Shown here in pieces: positions 1 to 13,100 of a stretch of 64,000 nt of DNA. The stretch spans positions 45,966,840 through 46,030,839 of the forward strand of contig CM019218.1 in assembly GCA_009741485.1 (NCBI GenBank), read 5' to 3'. The notes beneath the pieces were generated by a model that saw nothing but the letters and a program-made list of their open reading frames with translations, was not told the origin of the DNA and ran no database searches. Made by a program: the position numbers and the translations under genes. How positions within the stretch are numbered: the stretch's first letter is position 1; every line of letters starts with the position of its first letter. Origin of the DNA: Malurus cyaneus samueli (Eukaryota; Chordata; Aves; Passeriformes; Maluridae).

Positions 1-1106
1 ATGGCAAAGCAGTGAAATTTTCCCTAGCCCCTGCATCCTGCTAGATCTGAAAATAACCTCTGAAGCACATTGCCCAGACAGGTCTCAATTTTTATATTAA
101 TGATGATTTTTCTGTCAATTTCAGTAACAGATTTTGGCTATTAACAGACCCAAAGCAGCAAGTTTTGAATTTTAAAGTACTCGTAACAGCCTTGGCCTGA
201 ACACAGCACCAAATGTTCTTTCCAAAACTCCCTACGGTATTCATTTCAGTGATACTCTGATGCACTGCTGCTATACTGGGTATTAGCAAGGAGGAATAAA
301 AGAACAAATCCTCTGGAAAGCTGAGGGGAATAATGATACCAAATTTGTAATGTAGACAGTAAGACAAATAGGCTTAAACAGTAATTTTTTTTCAAATTTA
401 ATAGTCAGGATTTGTGTTTCTGTTCACTGAAACACTGAGAGTAAATTTCTTGGCTGCTCAACAGCTCCTTCTACTAAATGTACTCTTGGAGTCATTTTAG
501 AGGCTACAGCTGTTACCCTACTCTCTTTTATTACAGTTTTTCCAGGCTCTCTTGCACATCTCACATGAGACGTCTGTCTGCACCCTTGCTGCTGCTCTCA
601 GCCTCGCTGCTCAGCAGGACATGGTTGGTGTCCTCCAACACTTAATCCTTTGATAGACACATGGATAGTGCCTCATTCTTCCTTCACATTTTACAGTGCC
701 CTCATGCTTCCCAAAAAAACGCTTTCAGGATCCAGGATTCCTTTCTCTGTGAAGTTGGCATTTAAACACTTTCCCTGTGCAGATGAAAAATTACACACAT
801 CTGCAGCCACTCCAACTGTAGAATTTCAGGGCAACGTTCAGTTGCATTAGTTATTTTCCATATAATAACCGCATTATAGGGTGAAATGAGACAATTGACA
901 TGCACCTAAATGCATACAAAAAGAATTAACAGCCTTTTTTTTTTGTTTTAATTGAGAAGATGATTGCTGAGAATGCAGGGAACCATTTAAACAGCTCTGT
1001 TAAAAACAGAAACCCCTGTCTCTATGACACAGAGACAACAACCTTGTGGAATTTGGATTGCCTTTCTTACTTCTATTGAAAGAAATCATGATTGCTGTTT
1101 ACTCAC
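1..1106. other. Intronic sequence beyond the last visible exon
   Basis: AT-rich with no exon that I can identify. I looked for the rest of the CTCK domain on the minus strand (a C-rich open frame flanked by AG and a stop) and saw none. The short open frames lack splice context or family motifs. Confidence 0.7.
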
Positions 1107-1186
1107 TGGTGTGTTACTCCGACAGTCATTCTTGCGGATGGTCATCCTAACAGTCACCTTCTTACAGAATTTACCATCTTCCTTAC
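1107..1186 (-). CDS. OTOG: OTOG exon AJ: CTCK domain, last exon in the window
   Basis: An 80-base exon, phase 1 to 0, after a 4.5 kb intron. It encodes [27 protein letters not shown], the first strands of the CTCK knot. Donor GTGAGT follows, so at least one more exon (rest of knot, stop) lies below position 1. I searched 1-1106 for its residues and did not find them. Confidence 0.92.
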
Positions 1187-4100
1187 CTGCAAATGGGCAT
1201 AGATGTAAAAATATCAGCTCAAATTTCCACACATTTCAGAGACAAGATACTCCTGACCATTTTATGGGTTCAAGAAACACCAAGAAGAAAATACCCAATA
1301 TATTGCTGCACATACAAAACTTTGGTGAAGTGACATTATCTGTACATTGAATCATTTTTAAAACGATTTGATTTGTAAAAGTATCTGTGTCTTTTTTTTC
1401 TTTAATAACTATAAAATGTTTATTCTTCCCTCAGAAGCCTTTTAAGAATTAACTGTTTTTAAAAACTTTTGTAAGTTTTTACAACAAGTCTCCTGTGAGG
1501 AGACTTGTTAATAATGTATAAAGTGTGTTTTCTATGAAATAAATACAACTTTAATAGTAGCAATTTCATTCCACTGGCATAAACAAAATTTACAATAAAT
1601 AACAGCAGCATCTGATGAAGAACAGGGCTTCAGGGAGCTTTGCATTTCTGTGTGTTTTTATTAAATCAAAGAACACCAGTGAACAAGTGAAATTTTTTAT
1701 TTATATTTTCATTAACATCACTTCCACAATTTTTATCATAGAATTACGTACAAGGTACACGGATCAAATAAAAGAGATCACAAGAAACGATTAAACTGAA
1801 TGCAGAGTCAATTTAAGGGAATCCTGAACATTGGAAGAAAAACAAAAGCATTCAGCATGAAGTTCAGGTCTAAGAGCTCAGGAAGAACGTGATCTTCTGA
1901 GGATGATCTGCTCTATGCAGGAGAAACCACATCACATTGCAGATCTGCAAGAGAAGGAACAGCCCTTTCCATTAGGAGAGTTCCCACTGTTTCATACCAG
2001 ATTTTACACATTTGTGATGCAGCCTCCACTGACTCTCCACTTACAGAACTGCATTTTGAGTCGAGAAATCCAAAGATGTTGCCGAAGGTGAATACTGTTA
2101 GCTCCAGAAAAATGAAGGCAATAAAGGATTCATTTGTTTGACCAATACCCAATACTGAACTGTGACGCAGTTAAACTACATCTTATGCAACATCCAGTTC
2201 CCTGCTCTAATCACTGCCAAACTACTAATACGGCTTCTTAGAGAAACAGCTTTTAAATATTCCTTGGTTTTAGGTTTTTATTTGGATTTCTTTTGTTTAG
2301 GGTTTTCTGGCCTTCCTTGTTTTTTTTGGTTTTTTTTCTTTTTTTAAAAATTATGTAAGCCTAGTATGGTTTCTAGACTTAGCAGAATTTTCTACTACAG
2401 AAAGGACAGCAATAAATCTTCTTGAAAACAAATAAAAACCTACAGACAGAAATGTCTGGCTACTGCTTGACTGTCACTGAACTATATTTGCTGGGGGAAA
2501 AAAAGTAAAATGAGAAATGAAGAAAACAATAAATTGTTTTTAAAAAACCCAACTCACCATTATTTCATGTTTTCCACAGTTCTTTTCATGGTTCTTTCTT
2601 CTTTTACATTATACATGGTGTGTAGGGTGGAGAATTCAGTGCAGCTGTGACTATGACTTCATCCAAGCTATGGTGAAAGTACATCGCATCTCATAAAAAA
2701 TAAATATATAATGCATTTCCACGCATGCATTTTAATATCCAATGCTGGTTTTATGAGCTTTACAACAAAATAACTTTCACATGACAAACCTTACAAAACA
2801 CGGGACCATTTTACATGTGTCATAACATAATGAGATTCTTTTGTACCATCTGTATGGTTGAAAATCCTTGCTTGGTTTTTGGTTGACTCATAACACTCTG
2901 GTCACTTCAAGTGACATCAATATGAAAGAGCAATACAGATTTTGATTTAGTAGTCCCAAAGTACTAGGTGTAGTTTAATGTAGGATGTATCGCTCAATAG
3001 TGTACAAAATCACAGTCAACATTATTTCTCTTACAGAAATTTGGAGAGTTGTTTTCACAAAATAAATGCCAAGACAAGTGTGCTCATACCATGTTCCAAC
3101 TCCAAGAATTAACATGCTTTATGCAAAAGAACAAAGATAATTGCCAATTTGCATGGAGCAAACGTGCTTGCCGTTTTCAGTGTGCTGTCCTAACTATGGA
3201 TGGGAACACAATTGCTTGCTTCTACTGTACATGGCACTGGAAGCAAAACTGTACAACACATCATCTGCACAAGTGTTGCTCACATAACAAGCTTTAACAA
3301 GCAAAGCAATTAGTCTCTATGTTCTAGTGCACTGTAAACATGATGGAATTAGTTCACCTTCTTTAACACAGCAATTTTACACATGCAGCAAGCTAAAGAC
3401 TATGCAAGTGCTCACTACCAACAGTACATTGTTGGCTGACAACAATGCACCGCCCACACAGTGCAAAGTGAAAAACAAACCAAAATGGGAGCCACTCTGA
3501 GCAACCATGAGCAGCTCTGCTACACTGCAGCTTTGGCAATGATTGGGTAACGTGAGGCCTGGTGCTCCTATCAGGGAGTACATTGTTGGAAATCAACAAT
3601 GATGCTGTTTGGGTTGGTCCTACTATTTCAGGAAAAGGTACCTGTGTGACAGCCAACATAGGCTGTAGGAGTGACTGGGCTAACAAGGAATGGGAGGAGC
3701 ACTGACACTGGAGAACCTGGTAAGAATATTACACATTGAACAGAGCACGCGTTACAGAGGATTTCCTGCAGCATGAAAACATTTGGGAGTTACTCGATTT
3801 TGGAAAACATAATTCACCTTTAAAATGTCTGCATATTACAGGATCACAGAATGGCTGTGGTTGGAAGAGACCTCTGGAGGTCCTCTAATCCTGCCTCCCT
3901 GCTCAGGCAGGGTTTGCTGTGCCAGCAGCTGAGTACCATGTCCAGACATTACTTGGATTGCTAAATCTCATGTGAAAACCAGGAAGAATCTCATCTATGT
4001 TGGTATAACCAAGCCAATCTGGTATCCTGAGTTTAATGTATCCTTTGGGGCTACAGCAAAGAAATAGTGTAATTTCTTCTCTAGGTTTTGATGGAGCTTC

Positions 4101-7100
4101 TGGCTCTTAATTTTCAAAGACCAATTAAAACTGAAAGCAAAAAATCATACTTGTCGCTAACACAAAAATACTTCAAAAGGAAATGAAATGCTGATAATCT
4201 GTCTCATAAAACAGCTCCCACAATAACAACCGACTGACAGCCCTCATGGCAGGTTTGCTTGGAGTCAGAATGAACTCCATGATTCACAGAGGTACTGGGT
4301 TGGAAACAGGTGTGGAACCAAAACTCCAGGAATGTACTTGTGAATGCACCTCAGAAGTCACTGAGTTCTTCAAGGTTTTAATTTTACTTTGTGAGGCATG
4401 CCCCAGCTTCATTTACTGGTGTCTTCAACAATTAAAGACATGGTTATAATCTAAGCACAGCAGCAATATCTTCTGCCCTGATGACAATTAGCTTAAAGGA
4501 TGTTTAACTGTCATACTAAATTATTCAGAAGCTGGTTTATTTGGCTTTTAGGGCATTGAAGGGTGATGTCAGATAATCGAAAACTGATCTCAGAGAGTCT
4601 ATGGAGAATACACCACAGAACTAGGACAAGTGCTTAGAACACAGGTCCACCAGAGGGAAAAATCTTGGATATTATCACACCCTTACATTGGGAGCAGAGA
4701 AGAAAGCCCCAGATAAATCTTGAAGAGTTTCAATAAACTTTTTGCTAGAAGATTTAATACCAATGAGTAACACAAAAGGCACCTCCCAGCTGGCAACATA
4801 TAACGCACTGCAGTAACTGTGCACACGGTACCATGCCAGGTAGTCACCACTGTGCAAATTCCATCCCACCCAGCAGGAAACAGCTGCACTTTTCTCCAGC
4901 TCTCTCCCACTTTCAGGTCACTATTCCAATCACTTAATTTGTGTAAGTCAGATTTTTTTCATTTTTTAATATTCTATTATTATGCCCAGTATAAAAGTCT
5001 CCTTTCCAGCTGCTTTCAATCAGGTTGCTCAACTTCAGCCTAAAGTCCTTCCTGAAATCAACCAAAATGTTTCAGCTATGTATCAACATGTTAAGAAAAC
5101 AAGTTACTTAGCTCTTGATTTCCATTAGGAAATAGTACATGTCAAACCTGTTCTGTAGAGAATTTTTATTCTGTTTTTCTCCCCAGAGAATCTTTTTTAA
5201 CTCTCACAGATAATCAAGTAAGGGGGATCTTTTAACTGCAAAATATTTTAAAAGATATCTCATGAAGGTTTCTGAACTATGTCTATTAATTACTATATTC
5301 ATTATTTTACAACATTTTCTTACAAACCACATAGATTAATCTTCATTTTTATCAATTATGAAGATATTAATGTAGGGGAAGCATGGTTTTAAGGTGTCTT
5401 TCAAAATACAGCATTTTTTTATATTAAATGCAGTACCTAAAATTTTGAAGAGTTTTACACAAAGACTACTAAGTACTCGAGGCAGAAATTTCAGTGATCT
5501 GTCCAGCTACAATCACTGTCAGTGGAGTAAATGCTTCAAGGTTAAAGTGTTTTCTTTTGATTTAACTCCACATCTTTCAATGTTATGCACATACATAAAA
5601 CCAGGAAAAGTTCAGCCTTTGAGACATGAATCAAGCTCTTGTAGGAAATAAACCACTTTATAAATAAGGTGACAAATCAGTGAGACTTGTGAGGCAGGAA
5701 TTGTTATTAATCACTTACATGTTTTGCAGCATCCTTCTAAGAATGGCACAACATAGCCTCCAACCTGACCAAGAGATAAAATAAAAAGAAAAACACTTGA
5801 TTTTTTCCAACATTCATTTCCATGTATCTGCACAATTAAAAATATCTCTCAGGCAAAGCTTTGCATCATTATTCAGGCAAATGCAACACTCTGGAGAATG
5901 GATGAGGGTTTGGTAATGAAACTGGGACAGTTCTGAAGAACCAACCCACCGTTATTTGTGAGGAAGAACTGCAGCCAACCAGCTCCTTCAGGACTGCTCC
6001 CTGCTTGTGTAACACCATTCACCAAGGAATGTAACTTTCTATCCACATGTAAATGCAGAATTACAGAGAGCAGTAAGAGAATTCTCCTTGCCTACATTTA
6101 CTAGCACTCAGTCTAATCTCATTTTACAAATTCATACAGAACTTTTGTTCTTGCTCCAAAACTAGTTCATAAAACCCTACGTGTCACTGTGGAAAAGATG
6201 CTCCTGGATTTTCAGACAATTTTTCCTTTTATTCAATGTTTTTGATCATTGTGCTGAGTCAAACTGGTATACATGGAAAATGTTAGAAAGGAGAAGTCCA
6301 GCCCAGAAAAGCATCCAAGTTCAGACACTTGTATGAAGATTAGTTTGATCTTACAAGCCTCAATTAAAAAAAATAATTAAAAGTTTAAGAATAAGAAGAG
6401 GTGAGTCCAGCTGTGTCACTCAGCAATCTGATGACACAGTAGTCTCATGTGTGGTTATAGTTTTTACTTTCAAATGTCTGGGCAAAAACACAGGCACTGC
6501 ATAAATTTATAATTTCTCCCTTTTTGAGGTAGAAGCATCTTTTGTCAGACTTAAGTCTTTTCATGCAAATGTAAATCACAGCTGGAATGAAAACAGTGTC
6601 TTGTACACTGACCTTCACACATTCAGTTTCATTAAAGGGTGGGCAGCCAACTGCAGAGGAAACCAGAACTGGTCCTATTGCTGTGTCAGTGCATTCATAT
6701 CTGATGCAGTTTGAAATCCAAACAGCACCAGGCTGTTAAAAATTGCAAAACAAAAACTTTACTCAGCAACTCAGCAACTCAGCAAAAACAGTAGTTCAAG
6801 TAACTAAACAACACCACTGAATGAGATCCCACCTGAATGAACAGTACTGCATACAGCAAAATATAATTTAGATACATATTAAATTTCTGTTTAAGTACTG
6901 TATTTGAAAGTCCAATAAAAACTACATAATGTTAAACAGGTTCTAAAATAGGTGAGTTGATGGTAATTCTCCGCTATATATCAGAATCCTTTAATTTTTG
7001 GTGACAGCTATATGGTTGTCTCTCCAAAAAATTAATGCTGTGTACATGCAAAACTGTTCTAAGTATTTGGCCAAATAAACCTCTTTTCTGCACATTTTAT

Positions 7101-10100
7101 ATGGCAAGATGTATACAGAATTTAATTATTTTTTGTTTACTCCTCAATATTCTGAGGGAATAAAATGTGCAAACTCACCTTAAAACTGGCAGCTGTGCCA
7201 TTGCTGAAAGTGTGGAGACAAGACAAGTTCTTGCAGCTACCACAGCAAGTTGTTAAATCTTTTGGAGGCTGATAGACTTGGTTCTGCCAAAATCAAATAG
7301 ATTATTCCTTGTATGAGGCTATCTTGCAGCTCAACATTTTACTACTGTAACAAGCAGATTTTTTTTTTCAGGCATCTGATTTTAGGGATATTTTTAAAAT
7401 AACTTTCAAGCCTACATCGCTTACATTTGCCTGCACCGCACATTCGTGAGGCTTTTACAAAACACCTTTGATCTTAATTGAAGTAAAAAGGAAGGAGCTC
7501 CAAATCTGAGTGAATGACATGATCTTTCTACCATTTTAAATGTAAGTGACAGCTTACTTCAAGTATCACTGAAATTTTGACTTTTTACACATTAGACATC
7601 AAGTAAGCATAAAATTATTTTTAAAATTTATGTACCATATTCCCATAGTAATGTATCATATTTTGTAAAAGGACAACATAAGATCTGCTTATTTTATAAA
7701 GCTGTTTTCACCACATTTAGAATTCTTCTACTTATAATTACTCTCTTCCTAATTCTTATTAGCAGCTAATGCCTGCCAGGAATTTTTACCAGTTTGCACA
7801 TAATGCAGCTGAAGTTCTGCAGGGATGCAAGGAGGCAGCATGCCATTAACCCAGTGAGGCAGCCACTCTATATTTTAGTTGGTGTGAGATTTACACAGCA
7901 GAGAAAACATGGAGGGAGTGAGGCTTTTATAAACTTCCATCAGAATTGTGGTAGCACATCATTAGAGGGAGATATCCTGATTACTCTTTCCAGCTTGCTC
8001 CATGACTGTCCTCTGCTCAACGAAACCCATCCCAATGTAATTCAGGCCACCAGTCACAACATGCACGTCTATATTTCTGAATTTCTTACAGCTTTGCACT
8101 TGACAGCACAGTCTATAGAAGATGTGTTTATTTTGTAGTATTTAGTGGAAGGATCAATCACATCTGTGCAATAAGAAATATGGCAAACACCATCTGCACT
8201 GTGTTCCACGATTCTCTGCCCAGGAAGCAGCACACCTCTCTCACTGCTCAGGCAAACTTTGTCTCTCACTGCAAGAAAACACAAACAGCATGCCCAGGAC
8301 AATCAACTTGGCATCAAAACTCCACTAAAAATGTGAAACAGGAATGGAAAAGGATACTCTATTTATTATAGAATTATGGGCCAACATAATTAACAGTTAC
8401 TGCTAATTAACAGAACAAACAACAGTTACTGTTGTTTGTTCAAACAAACTGTTAATAGTAATCTAATGCTTTACTAGAGGGGCCACATTATTTCAAATAC
8501 AGCCATGCATGCAATCCAAATAAATATATAATATTCTATTAACTGCACCAAATGACAATTCAGGCTTCAACTGTTTTGTTTCGGAAGACTTCTTCAGGAT
8601 AAGAAATGCATGTTAGAAAAGTCTATTTTTCCCATAGAGGAGAATTAGCCCTATTTGTGATTTAAGTCTGTTAATCCTGTCCTCTTCAGTGTCATGTTCA
8701 AAGTGAATACCTGATTTTTAATTCCTAATTTCTCTTAGCACTTGAAAGGCTATTTCTTTGAGTTAAATTATTTTCTGACTTACCACATTTGTACTTCACA
8801 CAGTTACAGAAATTTTCTGTACTGTTCAGAAACAGTTCATCTATCTGAAGTTTCTGCCCCTAAGGGTATAAAAGCAGAAAAAAAATTATGCACAAAATAA
8901 AGTAATTTTTCTTATCTATATGATCTTTTTCTTTTAAGCAACTTTTCTTCAGAATTTGGGTATCAGTATCTCTTGAAGGCTCTGTTTAGTCAGCAGCCTG
9001 AGTGCATGATACATTAATAAATTCACCATAACAAATAGTATTAGGAAACAGTGATGCTTTAAAACATTTAGTTCCAACACTTTAAACCCAAAATGTTATC
9101 CTGAATTATCCTCTCTATGTGAAAGCAGTCCTATTTACCAATATACTGGGGCAGAATATAGAAATAAAAAGCTCTGGAAATACCAGTGCTGTATAGCCAT
9201 TTTATTCTGCAAGGTATTTAGACTTCGCTGGCTTCTTAAAACTGGATATATCTTACAGTAAAGTAATTTTAAAAAAGAGGTAGTCACATGGCATTTCATA
9301 TTTCACTGATAAGACTGTTATTCAGATAGTGATAAATAGATTCATTAAGAAATTAATAAACTAATACAAACGAAGATAAATTTCATACCAGTTTGCACTG
9401 AGGTTTGGGGATTGTTTCACATGCACATTCTAAAACAAAATACAACATCAGAAACATCAATTTAGCAAGTTATATGCCATTTCCTTACAACAGAGCAACA
9501 GAGAGAACAGCAATACCAGATTTTAAAGTCAGCAAACCCAAAAGTTAGTAAACCAAATACACTAACTCTTACAACATTGTCAAGATAGTAAATCACCCAG
9601 TTTGAACAGGCACAGGATGCAAGTAAAGCAAGACAGGAAGATTAGGAAGTTGTGTACAATGAAATGACTTTTCTGTATCATTTGTTCATAAGCAGTTCAC
9701 AATTGGCTGAAACCAGATTCAAAACCAAGAGCACAAAGGTGTGGTCACTTGTCCCAGTGCCTTATTGTCTGTCTAATTCAGCTCTAATGAAAATCAGTGA
9801 TTTTACCACATGTCCGGAAGGGGCAGCACTTCTCTGGGCTCCACACCTCCACCAGAGACATGCCAAGCATGCACTTGAATTCAGGACAACGATGTATTTC
9901 ACAGACTAAAATTAAAGGAAATTCCAATAAACGCAGTGTTGTTGTGTTTGGATGAATGGAAATATTAATCAAGATATAGCAAAGTACTTATACTAAATAC
10001 ATTAGAAAAACATCTTACTTGAAAAGACTAATAGTAGAAATTTAATTGTTGGCTATCAGGTAGTAGTAGCATGGAGCACAAATACTCTAGACAAATATTT

Positions 10101-13100
10101 AAATAATTTAAAATATCCAGAATTTGAGGCCTGAAATTACTCACATGTCTCCATGATAGAGATCTTCAGATTATGCTTTACATATGTGAAATTCTAAATG
10201 CAAAGATTATTTGTTCAGGAGTACAGGTGATAGCTTGCTTATATGCAAAAGTGGAGCTCTATCTCTAATCCCCCATTTTTGACGCTGAACATCCACCGTA
10301 CAAAATTTCCCATGTTCTCTGTTATTTTAAATATTAAAATCAAGTCAAACTTACTACACTGGTATGTAGGACAACACCTATCAGTAGTGTTGCCATCCAC
10401 AATAAGAACTTCTCCTTCTTGACATCTGGGTATTTGATCCGAGCAAGCCCCGCATGCTGGAGAAAGCAATTATTTAAATATAAAACATTGGAAGAAATTT
10501 TACTACTGCCTAGAAAGCGTGCCTGTAAGTCTGTCACAGACTCATGAGAAAGAGAACAGAGATACTCTGCTTTCACTGCTTACAGACCCTATAATTTTCA
10601 ATGCAGTTTGCCTTTTCTTTTGTCCCCAGACATAAAGATTTAATACATTTTTTTGAGAGCAAACATGATTTTCACTCCCTCTCCTGTTATGAAAAAATTT
10701 GCTATAATTTTAAAATTTGCTATAAGTCACACTATTGTTTTTTTCAGGACTATTTGATCCCTAATAATAAAGGGCATCTCCTGTGATCCCAGTATTATCC
10801 TCCCAGTTGAAACACACATGAAAACCACAGGAACATTTCAACATGTGCAGTGCGAAGACTCATTTTATCAAAACAGAGTCAAAAGGATATCCTGCAGGCA
10901 GTGAGAAGAGCCAAACACAGCCCACTGCTATCACATGATCAAAGAAATTCCATGATAACTGCGGATTACACTTCTGTAATTTATGTTTTCTATTAACAGG
11001 GAAGGGCCTTTGAATCAGAGATACCTGTTGAAAAATAAACTCAGTAACACCACATTATCACCTTGTTATCAAACAGAAAACAATTGTATAGTAAGATCTG
11101 AGCTCCTATAGTAGTGACAAAAGTGCAATTTTTTATTGCTTTAAGACTAATTAAAGGCCAAACCCCAAAAGAGAGAAATAAACGTGCATAAATACTCTAA
11201 TACAGAATATTTGTCATCAATTAAGATGGACATAGCTGATAGAGCAGGATATAGGCAATAAAAGCATAAATGACTTCAGTCTTTCAGATAAAATATTCAT
11301 GAATCTAGTTCACACACTGCACATGGACAATATCGCAAAGACCCTGAATTCCCTCACCCACGGACCCCACCACCACTTCCCTACATGACCCAGGGACACT
11401 ACTCAGTAGCAGAAAGCTGATCTGTGACTCTTGATGGTTGATACCATTTATTATGTTCTAGAAAATTAATGTTCGTTTTTGGTTTTTTTTTTTTTAGCCA
11501 CTTTCAAGCCTTACTATGCTGGGAGAGCTAAAGGAAGTACAAAGAGCTTAAACTGGCAAGATAGTAACTGACATCATTGCATATGCAAACCCACACTTAT
11601 AACCTCAACCAGACAGGCTACAGTACCACATATATAGGAAATGCAGCAGGTATTCTCCACTCGAGCAGCAATTAGCGTTTGATCATCTTGGCAGCTTGGC
11701 ATCTGCTCCAATGTCTCACACTTTTCTGGATCACATTCTGAAAAAAGTGCAACAGGTGTATTCCTTTAGATGAAGTCCAGCATTCCTCCTTTGTTATGCC
11801 ATATCCCAAGGAAAGGCAGCTCAGAGCAGAGGTGTACTGCAAACTGCTTCAGAAAAACTTTTGCTTTGTATCACATCTTGCCTGACTATTTAACACAGAG
11901 TTGGATCACATCTGCTCAAACTGAGGCACAGACCAATCCAAGCTTTAGACAAAAGCTATTTTGCAAATGACCATAATAACTATGGCATCTGCACCAACTA
12001 CCCTTTTCCTTCTAGAGCTGATGTATTTAGTTTACTCATTCTTTTACACTGTGCACTTTTTCACCTTTCAAAGGACACCTACCACAAACGTAGCTGGGAC
12101 AACAGGATTCTTCACTGTAGTAGGTGACTAACTTTTCCAAGGCGCTACACTCAGGGATTAGGAGTTCACAGAGACTCTGATTACAAACTGTTATAAAGGG
12201 GACAAAAGAAAGAATAAGCACCTTCTCAACTATGCATTTGTAAGTCAAGTTAGAGCAGTGGCAAGAAGTATTTACAGTTAGATATCCCAAAACTTCACAT
12301 AAGGCATATAAAAGTGACTGTGGAGCAGCAAAATGCCCCATCTCCATGGAGCTAATATGAAACTAGAGCTGAATCCTTGTGAGAATTTGAAAAAAAACAA
12401 ACATCCTCTGGAAAACTCAGTGCAACTTCATGACAGGTGGTCAAAACATGCAAATTGCTTGCACTTTGTTTCAGAAGATGGACTTTCTAAGCTAAGGAAG
12501 AATTAAAAGAAGAAAAGCTTTTTTGTCACATTTTACTGCTCACTTGTCAATTAGATGAACAATCATTTGAGTTGTTTTTTCTTCCACAGAATTGCCTAGA
12601 TCATTTGTTTGCATTTAGATATTAAAAATAAAACAGTAATCACTACACTTGAGGGAAACACAATTCATATTCAAACAAATACTATTTGTTTGAATACTAG
12701 TGCTATTTCTGTCCTCCTCCTATTCCTCTGGCTCTCCCCCAAAACCTACTGGATATTGAGTAAAACAGTACAAAGTTTCTACAGTTTTCTGTGTAATTGA
12801 AAAATCCAGTAATTTCCATTTGCTTCAAAAGCAGCATGTCTAATGTGAAAACAAACCTCAGAGAAAGGAAATCTGCATATTCTGGTGGGCAGTATTCATA
12901 ACCATGAAGGAATACTTACTACAGATCTTCTGAGGACAGCATGTCTGATCATCAGGAACAAGCAAGGCCACTTCAGCAAATCGCTGGCAGTCTAAATTGT
13001 GGATGTCCGAACAGTTGTGTTCCACTGGGATAATGGTCTCACTGTCAACACATTTTTGCATGCAGCACCCACTCAAAGAAGTTTTCCAGATCTCACCCAC

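Larger units (their letters stand above)
1187..5718. other. 4.5 kb intron between exons AI and AJ
   Basis: Contains the CR1 fragment at 3839-3970, the T-rich tract near 2.3 kb and the paired hairpins near 3.5 kb. The rest is unremarkable AT-rich sequence. Confidence 0.8.
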
